Assembly (NCBI RefSeq): GCF_022829405.1
Contig: NZ_JAKSXW010000133.1
Span: forward strand, 248,001-312,000
Direction: 5' to 3'
From: Methylobacterium sp. J-076
GTDB taxonomy: Bacteria > Pseudomonadota > Alphaproteobacteria > Rhizobiales > Beijerinckiaceae
Length of the DNA stretch: 64,000 nt
Shown here: in pieces, positions 25,355-34,323 of the stretch
Layout of the letters: each line of letters begins with the position of its first letter
How positions within the stretch are numbered: the stretch's first letter is position 1
Notes under the pieces: generated by a model
What the model was told of the DNA's origin: nothing
Seen by the model: the letters and a program-made list of their open reading frames with translations, nothing else
Database searches by the model: none
Translations under genes and position numbers: made by a program

Positions 25355-28054
25355 ATGACCGCGTCGTCGTCCGATCCGGGCTTGGTCGAGGCCCCGGACC
25401 GTCTTGCGGCGTTGGCCGGCTACGACATCCTCGACACCGAGCCCGAGCGGGGCTTCGACGACATCGTCGCGCTCGCCTGCCAGTTCTGCCGGACCCCGGT
25501 GGCGCTGGTGAGCCTCGTGGCCAAGGATCGACAGTGGTTCAAGGCGCGGATCGGGTTCGACCCCTGCGAGACGCCGCTCTCGCAATCGGTCTGCGCCCAT
25601 GCGCTCGGCCTCGACGACCTGCTCGTCATTCCGGACCTGACGCTCGATCTGCGCACCGCCGACAACGCCCTGGTGACGGGCGAGCCGCACCTGCGCTTCT
25701 ACGCTGGGGCGCCACTGCACTCGCCCGAGGGCGCCGTCCTCGGGACCCTGTGCGTGATCGATCACGAGCCGCGCCCCGAAGGGCTGACCGACGACCAGCG
25801 GGAGGCGCTCCGCACGCTCGCCCGGCAAGTCATGGTGCAGATGGAATTGCACCGGGCCATCGAGAACCGCGGGCAGGCGCTCGCCGCCAAGGGACAGGCC
25901 GAGGAGCAGCTACGGCTCGCGACGGCGGCGGGGGGCATCGGGGTCTGGGACCTCGATCTCGTCACGGGCGAGCTTCGTTGGGACCGGCGCGTGCGCGAGT
26001 TGTTCGGCGTGCCCGAGCGCGGGTTGGTGACCTACGAGGGCTCGTTCCTGGCAAACCTGCATCCCGAGGACCGCGGACCGGCCGACGCCGCCGTCCAGGC
26101 CGCGCTCGACCCTGCCGGTTCCCTGGAATTCGACATCGAGTACCGCACCGTCTCCGCCGAAACCGGCGTGACGCGCTGGGTCGCGGCGCGGGGACAGGCC
26201 ATCGTCGAGGACGGGAAGGCGGTGCGCTTCATCGGCACCGTCCGCGACGTCACCGTCCGCAAGACGGCGCTCGCCACCCTCTCCGAGACCGAGGAGCGCT
26301 ACCGCCTCGCCGCCCGCGCCACGAACGACGCGATCTGGGACTGGGACCTTGCGACGAACCACGTGCGCTGGAACGCGGCGCTGGAGGCGGCATACGGACA
26401 TGCGTCCGATGGCGTGCGGCCGACCGGCGACTGGTGGATCGAGCACATCCACCCCGACGACCGCCCGCGGATCGACGCCTCGATCCATGCGGTCATCGAG
26501 GGAAGCGGCTCGGCCTGGACGGACACCTACCGATTCCTCCGCGCCGACGGGGAATACGCCGAGATCCTCGACCGCGGCTACGTCATCCGGGACACGAACG
26601 GCGGCGCCAGTCGCATGATCGGGGCGATGCTCGACCTCACCGACCTTCGGGCCACCGAGAGGGCGCTGCGCGAGAGCGAGCGGCAACTCGTGCTGGAGCG
26701 GAGCCTGCTCAGGTCCGTCTTCAAGCAGGCCCCGGTCGGGATCTCGGTGACCGATGCCGCCTCCGGCTGGACCACGCTCGTGAACGACCGGGCGCAGGCG
26801 ATGATCGGTCTCGGCGTGGGCGGCCATCCGGACGCGCTGCGCGAGGGACACGGCGCGCAGCGCGCGGACGGCACGTCCTACGAGGCCGCGGACTACCCGA
26901 CGGCCCGCACCTTGCGCCGGGGCGAGACCGTTCACGCCGAGCTCCTGCGCCACCGCGATGCCTCGACCGGCGAGGTCCGCCGCTTCGAGGTGTCCAGTGC
27001 CCCGGTGCGCGGCGACGACGGGACGCTCGTGGCCGCCGTCACCATCTTGGTCGACGTCGAGGACCGCCTTCGCGCCGAGACCCAGGCGGCGCGGCTGGCG
27101 GCCATCGTCGAGCAGTCCGACGACTTCATCGGCATCGCGGACGCGGACGGACGAGGCGAGTACATCAACCCGGCGGGCCGCCGCCTGATCGGGCTCGAAG
27201 ACGGGGAAGCCGCGGGCGCGTTCCATGTCCGCGACTTCTTCGTGCCGGAAGACCTTCCGTACGTCGAGGAGAGCATCATTCCCGCCGTCGTCGCTGGGCG
27301 CACGTGGGCCGGGGACTTCAAGTTCCGCAACCTCCGCACCGGGGAGCCGGTGCCGGTCCACTACAACCAGTTCTCCCTGCGCGGTCCGGGTGGCGAGTTC
27401 GCCGGGTTCGCGACGGTCTCGCGCGACATCGCCGACCGCAAGCGGGCCGAGGCGCTCCAGGACCTGCTCAACCACGAGCTCTCGCACCGGATGAAGAACC
27501 TGCTCGCCATGGTGCAGGCCGTGGCGTCCTCGACCCTCCGAGGTGCCGGTGATGTCGAGGCGGCCCGCGAGGTGCTCGGCGGTCGTCTGGTCGCGCTGGG
27601 CAACGCCCATGACATCCTGCTCGGCGGCGCAGCCGTGAGTGCGTCCCTTGAGGCCGTGGTGCGCCAGGGCGTCGGGGTCCATGGGAGAAGTGGCCAGGTC
27701 ACGTTTTCGGGGGCGGACGTGCCCATCGGCGGCCGGGCGGCGATGTCATTGGCATTGACGCTTCACGAGCTGACCACCAACGCGGTGAAGTACGGCGCCC
27801 TGTCGGTACCGGAGGGCCACGTGGCGGTGACGGCGACGGTGGTGGAGGCTGCCGACGGCCCGCTGCTCCGCATCGTCTGGGAGGAACGGGACGGACCGCC
27901 GGTCGCACCGCCGACGCACAAGGGGTTCGGTTCGCGCCTGATCGAGCGCGGTCTGACGGTTCAGGTCGGCGGATGCCTGCGTTCGGACTTCCGTTTCGAC
28001 GGCCTGACCTGCACGGTCGAGGCGCCGCTGGTCAACTTCCAGTCCTCGGACTGA
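25355..28054 (+). CDS. HWE-family sensor histidine kinase with GAF and multiple PAS domains
   Basis: This 899-residue soluble kinase has an N-terminal GAF domain (about 20-160), then about four PAS domains (near 190, 310, 440 and 580), and a C-terminal HWE kinase core beginning near residue 705 (HELSHRMKNLLAMVQAVASS, later LTLHELTTNAVKYGAL). No membrane segment is visible. The ATG overlaps the ancestral stop of the crp-type gene (ATGA at 25355-25358), so the two were an operon before the TnpB element landed between them. HWE kinases often sense light or redox state through PAS domains. Confidence 0.9.
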   Translation: MTASSSDPGLVEAPDRLAALAGYDILDTEPERGFDDIVALACQFCRTPVALVSLVAKDRQWFKARIGFDPCETPLSQSVCAHALGLDDLLVIPDLTLDLRTADNALVTGEPHLRFYAGAPLHSPEGAVLGTLCVIDHEPRPEGLTDDQREALRTLARQVMVQMELHRAIENRGQALAAKGQAEEQLRLATAAGGIGVWDLDLVTGELRWDRRVRELFGVPERGLVTYEGSFLANLHPEDRGPADAAVQAALDPAGSLEFDIEYRTVSAETGVTRWVAARGQAIVEDGKAVRFIGTVRDVTVRKTALATLSETEERYRLAARATNDAIWDWDLATNHVRWNAALEAAYGHASDGVRPTGDWWIEHIHPDDRPRIDASIHAVIEGSGSAWTDTYRFLRADGEYAEILDRGYVIRDTNGGASRMIGAMLDLTDLRATERALRESERQLVLERSLLRSVFKQAPVGISVTDAASGWTTLVNDRAQAMIGLGVGGHPDALREGHGAQRADGTSYEAADYPTARTLRRGETVHAELLRHRDASTGEVRRFEVSSAPVRGDDGTLVAAVTILVDVEDRLRAETQAARLAAIVEQSDDFIGIADADGRGEYINPAGRRLIGLEDGEAAGAFHVRDFFVPEDLPYVEESIIPAVVAGRTWAGDFKFRNLRTGEPVPVHYNQFSLRGPGGEFAGFATVSRDIADRKRAEALQDLLNHELSHRMKNLLAMVQAVASSTLRGAGDVEAAREVLGGRLVALGNAHDILLGGAAVSASLEAVVRQGVGVHGRSGQVTFSGADVPIGGRAAMSLALTLHELTTNAVKYGALSVPEGHVAVTATVVEAADGPLLRIVWEERDGPPVAPPTHKGFGSRLIERGLTVQVGGCLRSDFRFDGLTCTVEAPLVNFQSSD

Positions 28055-28066
28055 GGGGGGCGTCGG

Positions 28067-28201
28067 TCAGCCGCCCCGTGACCGACGGACCGCCCGGCGC
28101 AGCATGCGGGACAGGTTCTCGACGGAGTAAGGCTTGCGCAGGAACGGGAACCCGTGGGTGCCCTTCTCGGCGAGGACGTGGCTGTAGCCCGAGGCAAGCA
28201 C
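28067..28201 (-). pseudogene. C-terminal remnant of a response-regulator receiver domain
   Basis: Forty-four codons remain (VLASGYSHVLAEKGTHGF, then LRKPYSVENLSRMLRR). They closely match the end of the receiver domain of the hybrid kinase at 37308-39209 (LASGYSHVLAENGTSGF, HKPYSIEQLSRLLRK). The fragment stops at about 28201, where the hydrolase region begins, marking a rearrangement point. Confidence 0.8.
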
Positions 28202-28204
28202 GCA

Positions 28205-29110
28205 TCACCGTGTTCCCTCGTTACCTTCCGTGGCCCGGAAGTGCCGGACGAGCGCCGCCGCGACGGCGTCCGGAGCCTCTCGCGGGGCGAAGTGGCCTAC
28301 CCCGTCCAGGGTGATGAACTCGAAGGGTCCGGAGAACTTCGACGGTACGTCCTTGCTCGCCTCCGGCGGGTTCACGCCGTCGACGGCGCCCTGGATGTAG
28401 AGGGTCGGGGTCGACAGGGTCTTGGTCGCCTTCACCTTCGCCTCAAGCTCGGCCGAGCGCGGGTCCAGTTCGGCCTCGTCCCAGCGCGCCTGGTAGGAGT
28501 GCAACGTGACGTCGACGAAGTCCGGGTTCTCCCAGGACGCGGCGACCGCCGCGAACGTCGCCTCGTCGTACCAGCCGGGCGGGCTCCAGTTGTCCCACAT
28601 GATGCGGCCGAACCCCTTGGGATCGGCCCGCACGGCGTCCTGGCCGCGCCTGGTCGCCTGGAACCAGTGGTACCACTGGCGCTGGCACTGCGGGAACGGC
28701 GGCGTCGGCATGCCGCCGAGACGCGACGGGGTCGACAGCATCGCCATGCGGGTCACGCGCCCGGGCCAGCCGACCGCCATGGCCTCGGCGGCGTTCGAGC
28801 CCCAGTCGTGGCCCGCGACCATGAAGGTCGCGATGCCCATCGCATCCATCAGGTCGATGGCGTCGTGGGCCAGGATGCCGGAGTTGCCGGTGCGCGGCGT
28901 GTCGACCGAGCGGAACCGCGTACGTCCGAAACCCCTCAGTTCCGGCGTCACCGTCCGGAAGCCGGCGTCGTTCAGATGCCCGGCCACGGTCGCCCAGGTC
29001 GTGGCGTCATCCGGCCAGCCGTGGAGCAGGAGGACGGCAGGGCCGTCCGCCGGACCCGCCAAGTCGACGTTCACGTTCAGGAGTGTGGTCTCGACCTGTT
29101 GCTCGCTCAC
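28205..29110 (-). CDS. Alpha/beta hydrolase, epoxide hydrolase-like
   Basis: This 301-residue protein has the HGWPDDATTW oxyanion motif, an aspartate nucleophile in GHDWGSNAAEAMA, and the late histidine in DGVGHFAPREAP. These features fit soluble epoxide hydrolases and haloalkane dehalogenase relatives. The GTG start at 29110 has GGAGG seven bases upstream. It follows the catalase-fold gene on the same strand. Confidence 0.88.
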   Translation of the reverse strand: MSEQQVETTLLNVNVDLAGPADGPAVLLLHGWPDDATTWATVAGHLNDAGFRTVTPELRGFGRTRFRSVDTPRTGNSGILAHDAIDLMDAMGIATFMVAGHDWGSNAAEAMAVGWPGRVTRMAMLSTPSRLGGMPTPPFPQCQRQWYHWFQATRRGQDAVRADPKGFGRIMWDNWSPPGWYDEATFAAVAASWENPDFVDVTLHSYQARWDEAELDPRSAELEAKVKATKTLSTPTLYIQGAVDGVNPPEASKDVPSKFSGPFEFITLDGVGHFAPREAPDAVAAALVRHFRATEGNEGTR

Positions 29111-29139
29111 GCGAAGCCTCCTTTGGCAGGGCTATGCTC

Positions 29140-29160
29140 ACCGGCGTCCGAAACGCCGGT
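29140..29160 (-). terminator. Intergenic hairpin between catalase-fold and hydrolase genes
   Basis: A perfect ACCGGCGT/ACGCCGGT stem with a 5-base loop starts right after the catalase-fold stop. There is no T-run after it on the minus strand, so it may be a processing or stability hairpin and not a full terminator. Confidence 0.4.
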
Positions 29161-29161
29161 C

Positions 29162-30244
29162 CTAGGCCGGGATGCGGTCGATGCTCGCGGTATCCTCCTC
29201 CGCCACGCCGTTCTCGCGATGGCGGAAGGCGCTCAGGGCCTGGTAGACCTGGAGCCGCGCGCGCATCACCGATCCGAGCGGCCGGTGTGCCGCGAGGCTG
29301 TGGGCGGGCCGGAAGGTCATCACCTCGTCGAAGTAGCGAACTCGGTCCGGCGCGTAGGCGTCCTGGCGCGGCAGGCGCAGCGTCGCCACCGTCCGGTAGG
29401 GGCTGATCGAGACCGGCCAGTCGACCGAGGCGTCCTCGATGGGCTGCCTCTCGGCATCGGCCCAGAGCTGCGCCTTCAGTTCGAAGACCACCTCGTGGTC
29501 CCGGAAGAAGGCGACCGTCGCATGGCGGAAGCCGTCCTCGTCCTGGTGCGGGTCGAGGCGCCATTCGGACAGTGCGAGCTGACTTTCCGTCGACGGCACG
29601 GCCCCGAGCTTGGCGACGTAGTCGCCGTAGCGGACCGGCGCCTGGCTGAAGTAGCTGTCGGCCAGGGGATGGCTGTAGGGATGGCCGAAGAAGTCGGCGA
29701 GCGCGCTCTCCGTCCCGAAGGCATGCAGGGCACGGTTGAGGTTGCGCATGGTCGAGGAGACCGCGCTCTTGACCCCTTCCGGCAGCCCGGTCGACTTGCC
29801 GATGACCGTGCCGTCGCGCAGGAAGCCGGCCGCCGTGCCGGAGGGGAAGGTGGTCCCGGTCGCGAGGACGAAGTCCTGGGTCTCGACGGAATGGCCGGGC
29901 AGCTTCTCGCCGGGGACGTCGAACACCTTGATGGACATGCCGCGGTGGGTCGAGACGCGGTCGCCCAGGGTCTCGCCCGGCCCCTGCGCGAAGCGCACCG
30001 CGACGGGGTGGGTGCCGGGGTTGGCGAAGAGCCCTTGCGCCAGTTCGGGGGGCAGGCCCGGTGGAATCGTCAACTCACCGGTGACGCAGGCCGAACTCTT
30101 GGCGTGGCTGGCGCGCACCGCGTGCTGCTCGCGGGCCTCGACCGTCTCGGATTGCTGCGTCATCCCCTTGATGATGCCGTCAATGGTCTGCTGCTCGCCC
30201 TCGGCGGGCTTCTCGATGTCGGGGGCGTATCGAAGATAGGTCAT
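29162..30244 (-). CDS. Catalase-fold heme protein, y4iL-like (copy 1)
   Basis: This 360-residue protein belongs to the small catalase-related family, shorter than true catalases (about 480 or more). The distal histidine region is HAVRASHAKSSA and the proximal heme tyrosine motif RxxxY is RLQVY near the end. It may act as a peroxidase or peroxygenase. The ATG at 30244 has GAGG just upstream. A copy roughly 92% identical by eye and of exactly equal length lies at 53219-54301. Confidence 0.82.
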   Translation of the reverse strand: MTYLRYAPDIEKPAEGEQQTIDGIIKGMTQQSETVEAREQHAVRASHAKSSACVTGELTIPPGLPPELAQGLFANPGTHPVAVRFAQGPGETLGDRVSTHRGMSIKVFDVPGEKLPGHSVETQDFVLATGTTFPSGTAAGFLRDGTVIGKSTGLPEGVKSAVSSTMRNLNRALHAFGTESALADFFGHPYSHPLADSYFSQAPVRYGDYVAKLGAVPSTESQLALSEWRLDPHQDEDGFRHATVAFFRDHEVVFELKAQLWADAERQPIEDASVDWPVSISPYRTVATLRLPRQDAYAPDRVRYFDEVMTFRPAHSLAAHRPLGSVMRARLQVYQALSAFRHRENGVAEEDTASIDRIPA

Positions 30245-30320
30245 GGTCACCTCGCGGATCTTATGAGGGGCAACGCGGGCCGGCCGCGGATTGTGCGACC
30301 GGCCGAAAGCAGGACGGCCC

Positions 30321-30890
30321 TCAGACGCTGCGGGCCTGGTCGGGATGGCGGCCCTCGGCGAACTCCTCGACGATCTTGGCGCAGAAGGCGGGCAGGTCCT
30401 TCGGATTGCGGCTGGTGACGAGGCCCTTGTCCGTGACGACCTCCTGGTCGACCCAGGTGCCGCCGGCGTTCCGGATGTCGGTCTGAAGCGTCGGGAACGA
30501 GGTTAGGGTGCGCCCCTTCACGACGTCCGCCTCCACCAGGGTCCAAGGTCCGTGGCAGATCACGCCGACCGGCTTGCCCTGGGCGAAGAAGTCCCGGACG
30601 AACGCGACCACCGCCTTGCTCGCCCGGAGCTTGTCGGCGCCGACGCAGCCACCCGGAATGACGAGCCCGTCGTAATCGGAGGCCGAGACACGCTCGATGG
30701 TTGCGTCGACCGCGTAGCGCCCTGCCGGGTCCAGGTCGTTGTTGACGGTCTCGGCCTCACCGGCCTCCAGCCCGATCACCGTCACGCTCGCGCCGGCCTT
30801 CGTCACCGCATCGCGTGGCTGGACGAACTCCGGCTCCTCGGTCCCGCGCGGGGCGATCAGGATGGCGATCTTCTTTCCTTGGAGGCTCAT
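30321..30890 (-). CDS. DJ-1/PfpI family protein
   Basis: This 189-residue protein has the class I amidotransferase-like fold with the nucleophile elbow VGVICHGPWTLVEADVVKGR (Cys followed by His) and LVIPGGCVGADKLRAS. Members are stress-protective deglycases or chaperones, similar to YhbO/PfpI. It is divergent from the second catalase-fold gene, across a region holding an EcfG-like promoter. Confidence 0.88.
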   Translation of the reverse strand: MSLQGKKIAILIAPRGTEEPEFVQPRDAVTKAGASVTVIGLEAGEAETVNNDLDPAGRYAVDATIERVSASDYDGLVIPGGCVGADKLRASKAVVAFVRDFFAQGKPVGVICHGPWTLVEADVVKGRTLTSFPTLQTDIRNAGGTWVDQEVVTDKGLVTSRNPKDLPAFCAKIVEEFAEGRHPDQARSV

Positions 30891-30996
30891 GTCTCTCTCC
30901 GTTTCCTGGCCGGATAGGACCCGCTCCCGGTGTGGCGGCCGTCGGCTCGGCGAACCCCATCGGAGGTGCGTCCCCGGCGATTCATTCACGCGTGAT

Positions 30997-31021
30997 GGAA
31001 CGGAGAACGACGAAGGAGGTT
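30997..31021 (+). promoter_or_regulatory. EcfG-type general-stress promoter
   Basis: GGAAC (30997-31001), a 16-base spacer and GGTT (31018-31021) match the alphaproteobacterial EcfG consensus (GGAAC-N16-CGTT) apart from the first base of the -10 element. It lies about 35 bases before the catalase-fold start. Confidence 0.55.
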
Positions 31022-31055
31022 CATTTCCGAATTGCAGAAAACGGAGTCGTGAGCC

Positions 31056-32132
31056 TTGCAAGCCCCTGTCCGCTACAGCCCCGACGTCGAGGTGGTGAAG
31101 CCTGACGAAGCCAAGACAATCGAGGGGCTGAACGAGACCTTCGACACGATCCTGCAGACGGTCGCGGACGACTCGGGCCATGCCGTCCGCTCCGTCCACG
31201 CCAAGGCGCACGGCATCCTGGAGGGCGTTCTCAGGATCGATCCCAACCTGCCGCCGGAACTGGCGCAGGGCCTGTTCGCCAAGCCCGGCGAGCACAAGGT
31301 CTTCATGCGGCTGTCGACCAACGCCGGCGACATCCTGCCGGACGCCGTCTCGCTGCCGCGCGGCCTCGCCCTGAAGGTGCTCGACGTCGAGGGCGAGCGC
31401 CTGCCCGAAGCCGAGGGCACTACCCAGAACTTCATCATGGTCAACGGCAAGGTCTTCCAGGCGCCGAACGCCGAGAAATTCCTGGGCAGCCTGAAGATGC
31501 TTGCCGGCACGACCGACCGGGTCGAGGGGCTGAAGGTCGCCGCCTCCACCGTTCTGCGCGGCGTCAACAAGGCCCTGACGGCGGTGGGCATCGAAAGCCC
31601 GACCATCGGCTCGCTCGGCGGCGCTCCGAACGTCGATCCGCTCGGCGAGACCTACTACAGCGTCACCCCGTTCCGGTACGGCGACCACATCGCGAAGTTC
31701 TCGGTCGCCCCCGTCGCCCCGGGCCTGACCGCGCTGACCGGCACCGAGATCGATGCCTCCGGCCGGCCGAACGCGATCCGCGAGACGGTGCAGTCCGAGA
31801 TGGAGGCCATCGAGGGCGTCTGGGAGTTCCGGGTCCAGCTTTGCCGCGACCTCGAACGCCAGCCCGTCGAGGACCCCACCGTCGAGTGGAACGAGGAGGA
31901 GGCGCCGTTCCAGCGGGTCGGCCTGATCACCGCCCGTCCCCAGGACAGTTGGGACGAGGCCCGCGTGCAGGCCGTGAACGAGGAGATGCGCTTCTCGATC
32001 TGGACCGGCCTCGCGGCGCACCGCCCGCTCGGCAACATCAACCGCGCCCGCAATGCCCCCTACAAGCATTCCGCCGAGTTCCGCCAGCGCTTCAACGGCT
32101 GCCCGATCCACGAGCCTGGTGCCGGGCGCTGA
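31056..32132 (+). CDS. Catalase-fold heme protein, y4iL-like (divergent paralogue)
   Basis: This 358-residue protein is a distant paralogue of the copies at 29162 and 53219. It shares LPPELAQGLFAKPG, a distal histidine (VHAKAHG) and the proximal heme motif RNAPY. It starts with TTG after an AACGGAG-like site. It probably heads a small stress operon with the exported protein and the SnoaL-like protein that follow within 20 bases of each other. Confidence 0.82.
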   Translation: MQAPVRYSPDVEVVKPDEAKTIEGLNETFDTILQTVADDSGHAVRSVHAKAHGILEGVLRIDPNLPPELAQGLFAKPGEHKVFMRLSTNAGDILPDAVSLPRGLALKVLDVEGERLPEAEGTTQNFIMVNGKVFQAPNAEKFLGSLKMLAGTTDRVEGLKVAASTVLRGVNKALTAVGIESPTIGSLGGAPNVDPLGETYYSVTPFRYGDHIAKFSVAPVAPGLTALTGTEIDASGRPNAIRETVQSEMEAIEGVWEFRVQLCRDLERQPVEDPTVEWNEEEAPFQRVGLITARPQDSWDEARVQAVNEEMRFSIWTGLAAHRPLGNINRARNAPYKHSAEFRQRFNGCPIHEPGAGR

Positions 32133-32146
32133 GAACGGAGACGACG

Positions 32147-32443
32147 ATGCGCGGCCTCATCTCGGGCGCGGTCCTGGCGGCGCTCGCCGTCGTCGGGTCC
32201 ACGCAACTCCAGGCAGGGGACATCATGAAGACGGAGCTCAAGCCGTACAACGTCACCATCCGCGTCTTCGACCCGACCAAGGGCGTGGAAAGCGGTCAGG
32301 ACTACGTGCTGCCGGTCGATAGCCCGGACGTCGAGCACGCCATCGCCTCGACCACCGCCAACGCCGCCTCGTTCACGCGGAAGGCGGAGGGCGGAAAGGC
32401 CCTGCCGGTCGCCTTCACCTGCATCAGGGTCGAGGCGCGCTGA
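32147..32443 (+). CDS. Small exported protein
   Basis: This 98-residue protein has a signal peptide (ISGAVLAALAVVGSTQLQAG). The mature part, LKPYNVTIRVFDPTKGVESGQDYVL, is a predicted small beta domain. I do not recognise the family. It begins 14 bases after the catalase-fold gene. Confidence 0.7.
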   Translation: MRGLISGAVLAALAVVGSTQLQAGDIMKTELKPYNVTIRVFDPTKGVESGQDYVLPVDSPDVEHAIASTTANAASFTRKAEGGKALPVAFTCIRVEAR

Positions 32444-32450
32444 GGCGGCG

Positions 32451-32885
32451 ATGGGCGGGGAGAAAGCGATGTCGATGGAATCGAACAAGGATCTCGTGCG
32501 GGCGTACTTCGTCGCGTTCCGCGACCGGGACCAAGCGTGGTGGGATCGCTTCATCGCGCCGGACTTCGTGCGGCACGACCCTGGCCTTGATTTCGAGGTC
32601 CGCGGGCCGGCCGGCGTCGCCAGGCTCGGCGATGTGCTGCATGGCGGCCTGTCCGATATCGAGATGCCCATCGACGAGGTCATAGCCGAGGGAGACCGCG
32701 TGCTCGCCCGCCTGCGCTTCCAGGGCCGGCACACCGGTGAGTTCCAGGGCGTGCCGGCGACCGGCAAGGCGGTCGACATCGTGGTGATGGACTACTTCCG
32801 CATCGCGGACGGCAGGCTGGCCGAGCACTGGGCGCTGATGGACAACCTGACGATGCTCAAACAGATCGGCGCCGTCGAGGCTTGA
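32451..32885 (+). CDS. SnoaL-like ester cyclase family protein
   Basis: This 144-residue cone-fold (NTF2-like) protein has the family pattern NKDLVRAYFVAFRDRDQAWWDRFIAPDFVRHDP and YFRIADGRLAEHWALMDNLTMLKQIG. A nearer start at MSMESNK is possible. The substrate is unknown. It is seven bases after the exported-protein gene. Confidence 0.85.
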   Translation: MGGEKAMSMESNKDLVRAYFVAFRDRDQAWWDRFIAPDFVRHDPGLDFEVRGPAGVARLGDVLHGGLSDIEMPIDEVIAEGDRVLARLRFQGRHTGEFQGVPATGKAVDIVVMDYFRIADGRLAEHWALMDNLTMLKQIGAVEA

Positions 32886-32979
32886 AGGTGCCGTCTCACG
32901 GGACCAGCAAACACCGCATGAGACCGGGGGTGGTTTCGGCAGCAACCCGAAGGCATCCGATTCAATACAAGGGATCAAC

Positions 32980-34116
32980 ATGCAAGTACGCATCAAGACA
33001 CATAGCATCGCCGCGCTTCTCGCCGGCACCACCCTCCTGACGGCGTCCTCGGTCTGGGCGCAGGAGACGCCAACGATGAAGGATCGCCTCGACGGCGCCG
33101 TCTCGACGGTGACCGGGTCGCCGATGGCCGACCTCGACCTCGACATGAAGCACGTGCTCGACGCGATGAAGACGCTCGATCCGAAGCCGATCCCGAAGCT
33201 GTCGCCCCAGGAGGCCCGCCAGCAGCCGAGCGCAGCCGACGGCGTCAAGGCACTCCTCAAGGAGCAGGGCAAGAGCACCGCCCCCGAGGCTGGTGTGAGC
33301 ACGAGGGAACTCGCCTACGAGACCGCGGGCGGATCGCAGAAGGTCCGGATCTACACGCCCGACGGTGCCACCGGTCCGTTGCCGGTGGTGGTCTACTACC
33401 ATGGCGGCGGCTTCGTGATCGCCGACATCGACACCTACGACGCGACGCCCCGCGCCATCGCCAAGGGCGCGAAGGCCGTGGTCGTCTCGGTCGAGTATCG
33501 CCACGCGCCCGAGGCCAAGTTCCCCGCCCAGCAGGAGGATGCCTTCGCCGCCTACAAATGGGCGTTGGCGAATGCCAAGAGCTTCGGCGGCGACCCCTCG
33601 AAGCTCGCGTTGCTGGGCGAGTCCGCCGGCGGCAACCTCGTGACCAACGTCGCCATCGCGGCCCGCGACGGAAACGTCGAGAAGCCGCTCCGGGTCGTGG
33701 CGGTCTATCCGATGGCCGGGACCAACCTCGACACCCCATCCTACAAGGACAACGCGTCCGCCAAGCCGCTCGACAAGCCGATGATGGGCTGGTTCTACGA
33801 CCAGACGGTCCGCAACGACGCCGACCGCTCGGACCCGCGCCTCGACATCGTCGGCAAGGCCGATCTCAAGGGGCTGCCGCCGTTCACCGTCGTGACCGCG
33901 CAGATCGACCCGCTCCACGACGACGGCAAGATGCTCGCCGACAAGATCAAGGCGGCCGGTGGGCAGGTGACCTATCGCGACTATCCCGGCGTCACGCACG
34001 AGTTCTTCGGGATGGGCAACGTCGTCGCCAAGGCCAAGCAGGCCGAGGACGCCGTGATCGGCGACCTCAAGGCGGCCTTCGCCGGAACCGCCACGGGTAC
34101 GACGGCGCCTCGCTAG
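32980..34116 (+). CDS. Exported alpha/beta hydrolase, hormone-sensitive-lipase type
   Basis: This 378-residue esterase has a signal peptide ending near SVWAQE. The oxyanion motif YYHGGGFVIAD (about 138-148), nucleophile elbow GESAGGNL (about 213), and late DPLHDDGK aspartate and THEFFGMG histidine are all present. It would cleave short acyl esters in the periplasm. Confidence 0.88.
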   Translation: MQVRIKTHSIAALLAGTTLLTASSVWAQETPTMKDRLDGAVSTVTGSPMADLDLDMKHVLDAMKTLDPKPIPKLSPQEARQQPSAADGVKALLKEQGKSTAPEAGVSTRELAYETAGGSQKVRIYTPDGATGPLPVVVYYHGGGFVIADIDTYDATPRAIAKGAKAVVVSVEYRHAPEAKFPAQQEDAFAAYKWALANAKSFGGDPSKLALLGESAGGNLVTNVAIAARDGNVEKPLRVVAVYPMAGTNLDTPSYKDNASAKPLDKPMMGWFYDQTVRNDADRSDPRLDIVGKADLKGLPPFTVVTAQIDPLHDDGKMLADKIKAAGGQVTYRDYPGVTHEFFGMGNVVAKAKQAEDAVIGDLKAAFAGTATGTTAPR

Positions 34117-34160
34117 GTCGCTGCGGCAGGAAGCCAGCCGGCAAGGCGGGACGTGACATC

Positions 34161-34290
34161 GAAACCCGCTCGGATGATGTCCGGACGGGTTTCCTTCCGG
34201 CCCTTCTGACCAGCTGTCCCGCATCCTGCGCAAGGTCACCGCGGCCTCGACCCGGCCGCGATGACCTTGCGACCGTCGGTGCACCGACGG
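34161..34290. terminator. Bidirectional terminator region between convergent genes
   Basis: GAAACCCG (34161-34168) pairs with CGGGTTTC (34186-34193), followed by CTTCC. A second perfect palindrome, CCGTCGGTGCACCGACGG, lies at 34273-34290 next to the kinase stop. Both suit ending transcripts from the lipase and the opposing kinase. Confidence 0.5.
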
Positions 34291-34323
34291 GTGACGGTCC
34301 TCGGGCCGTTCGGGACGCCGGGA

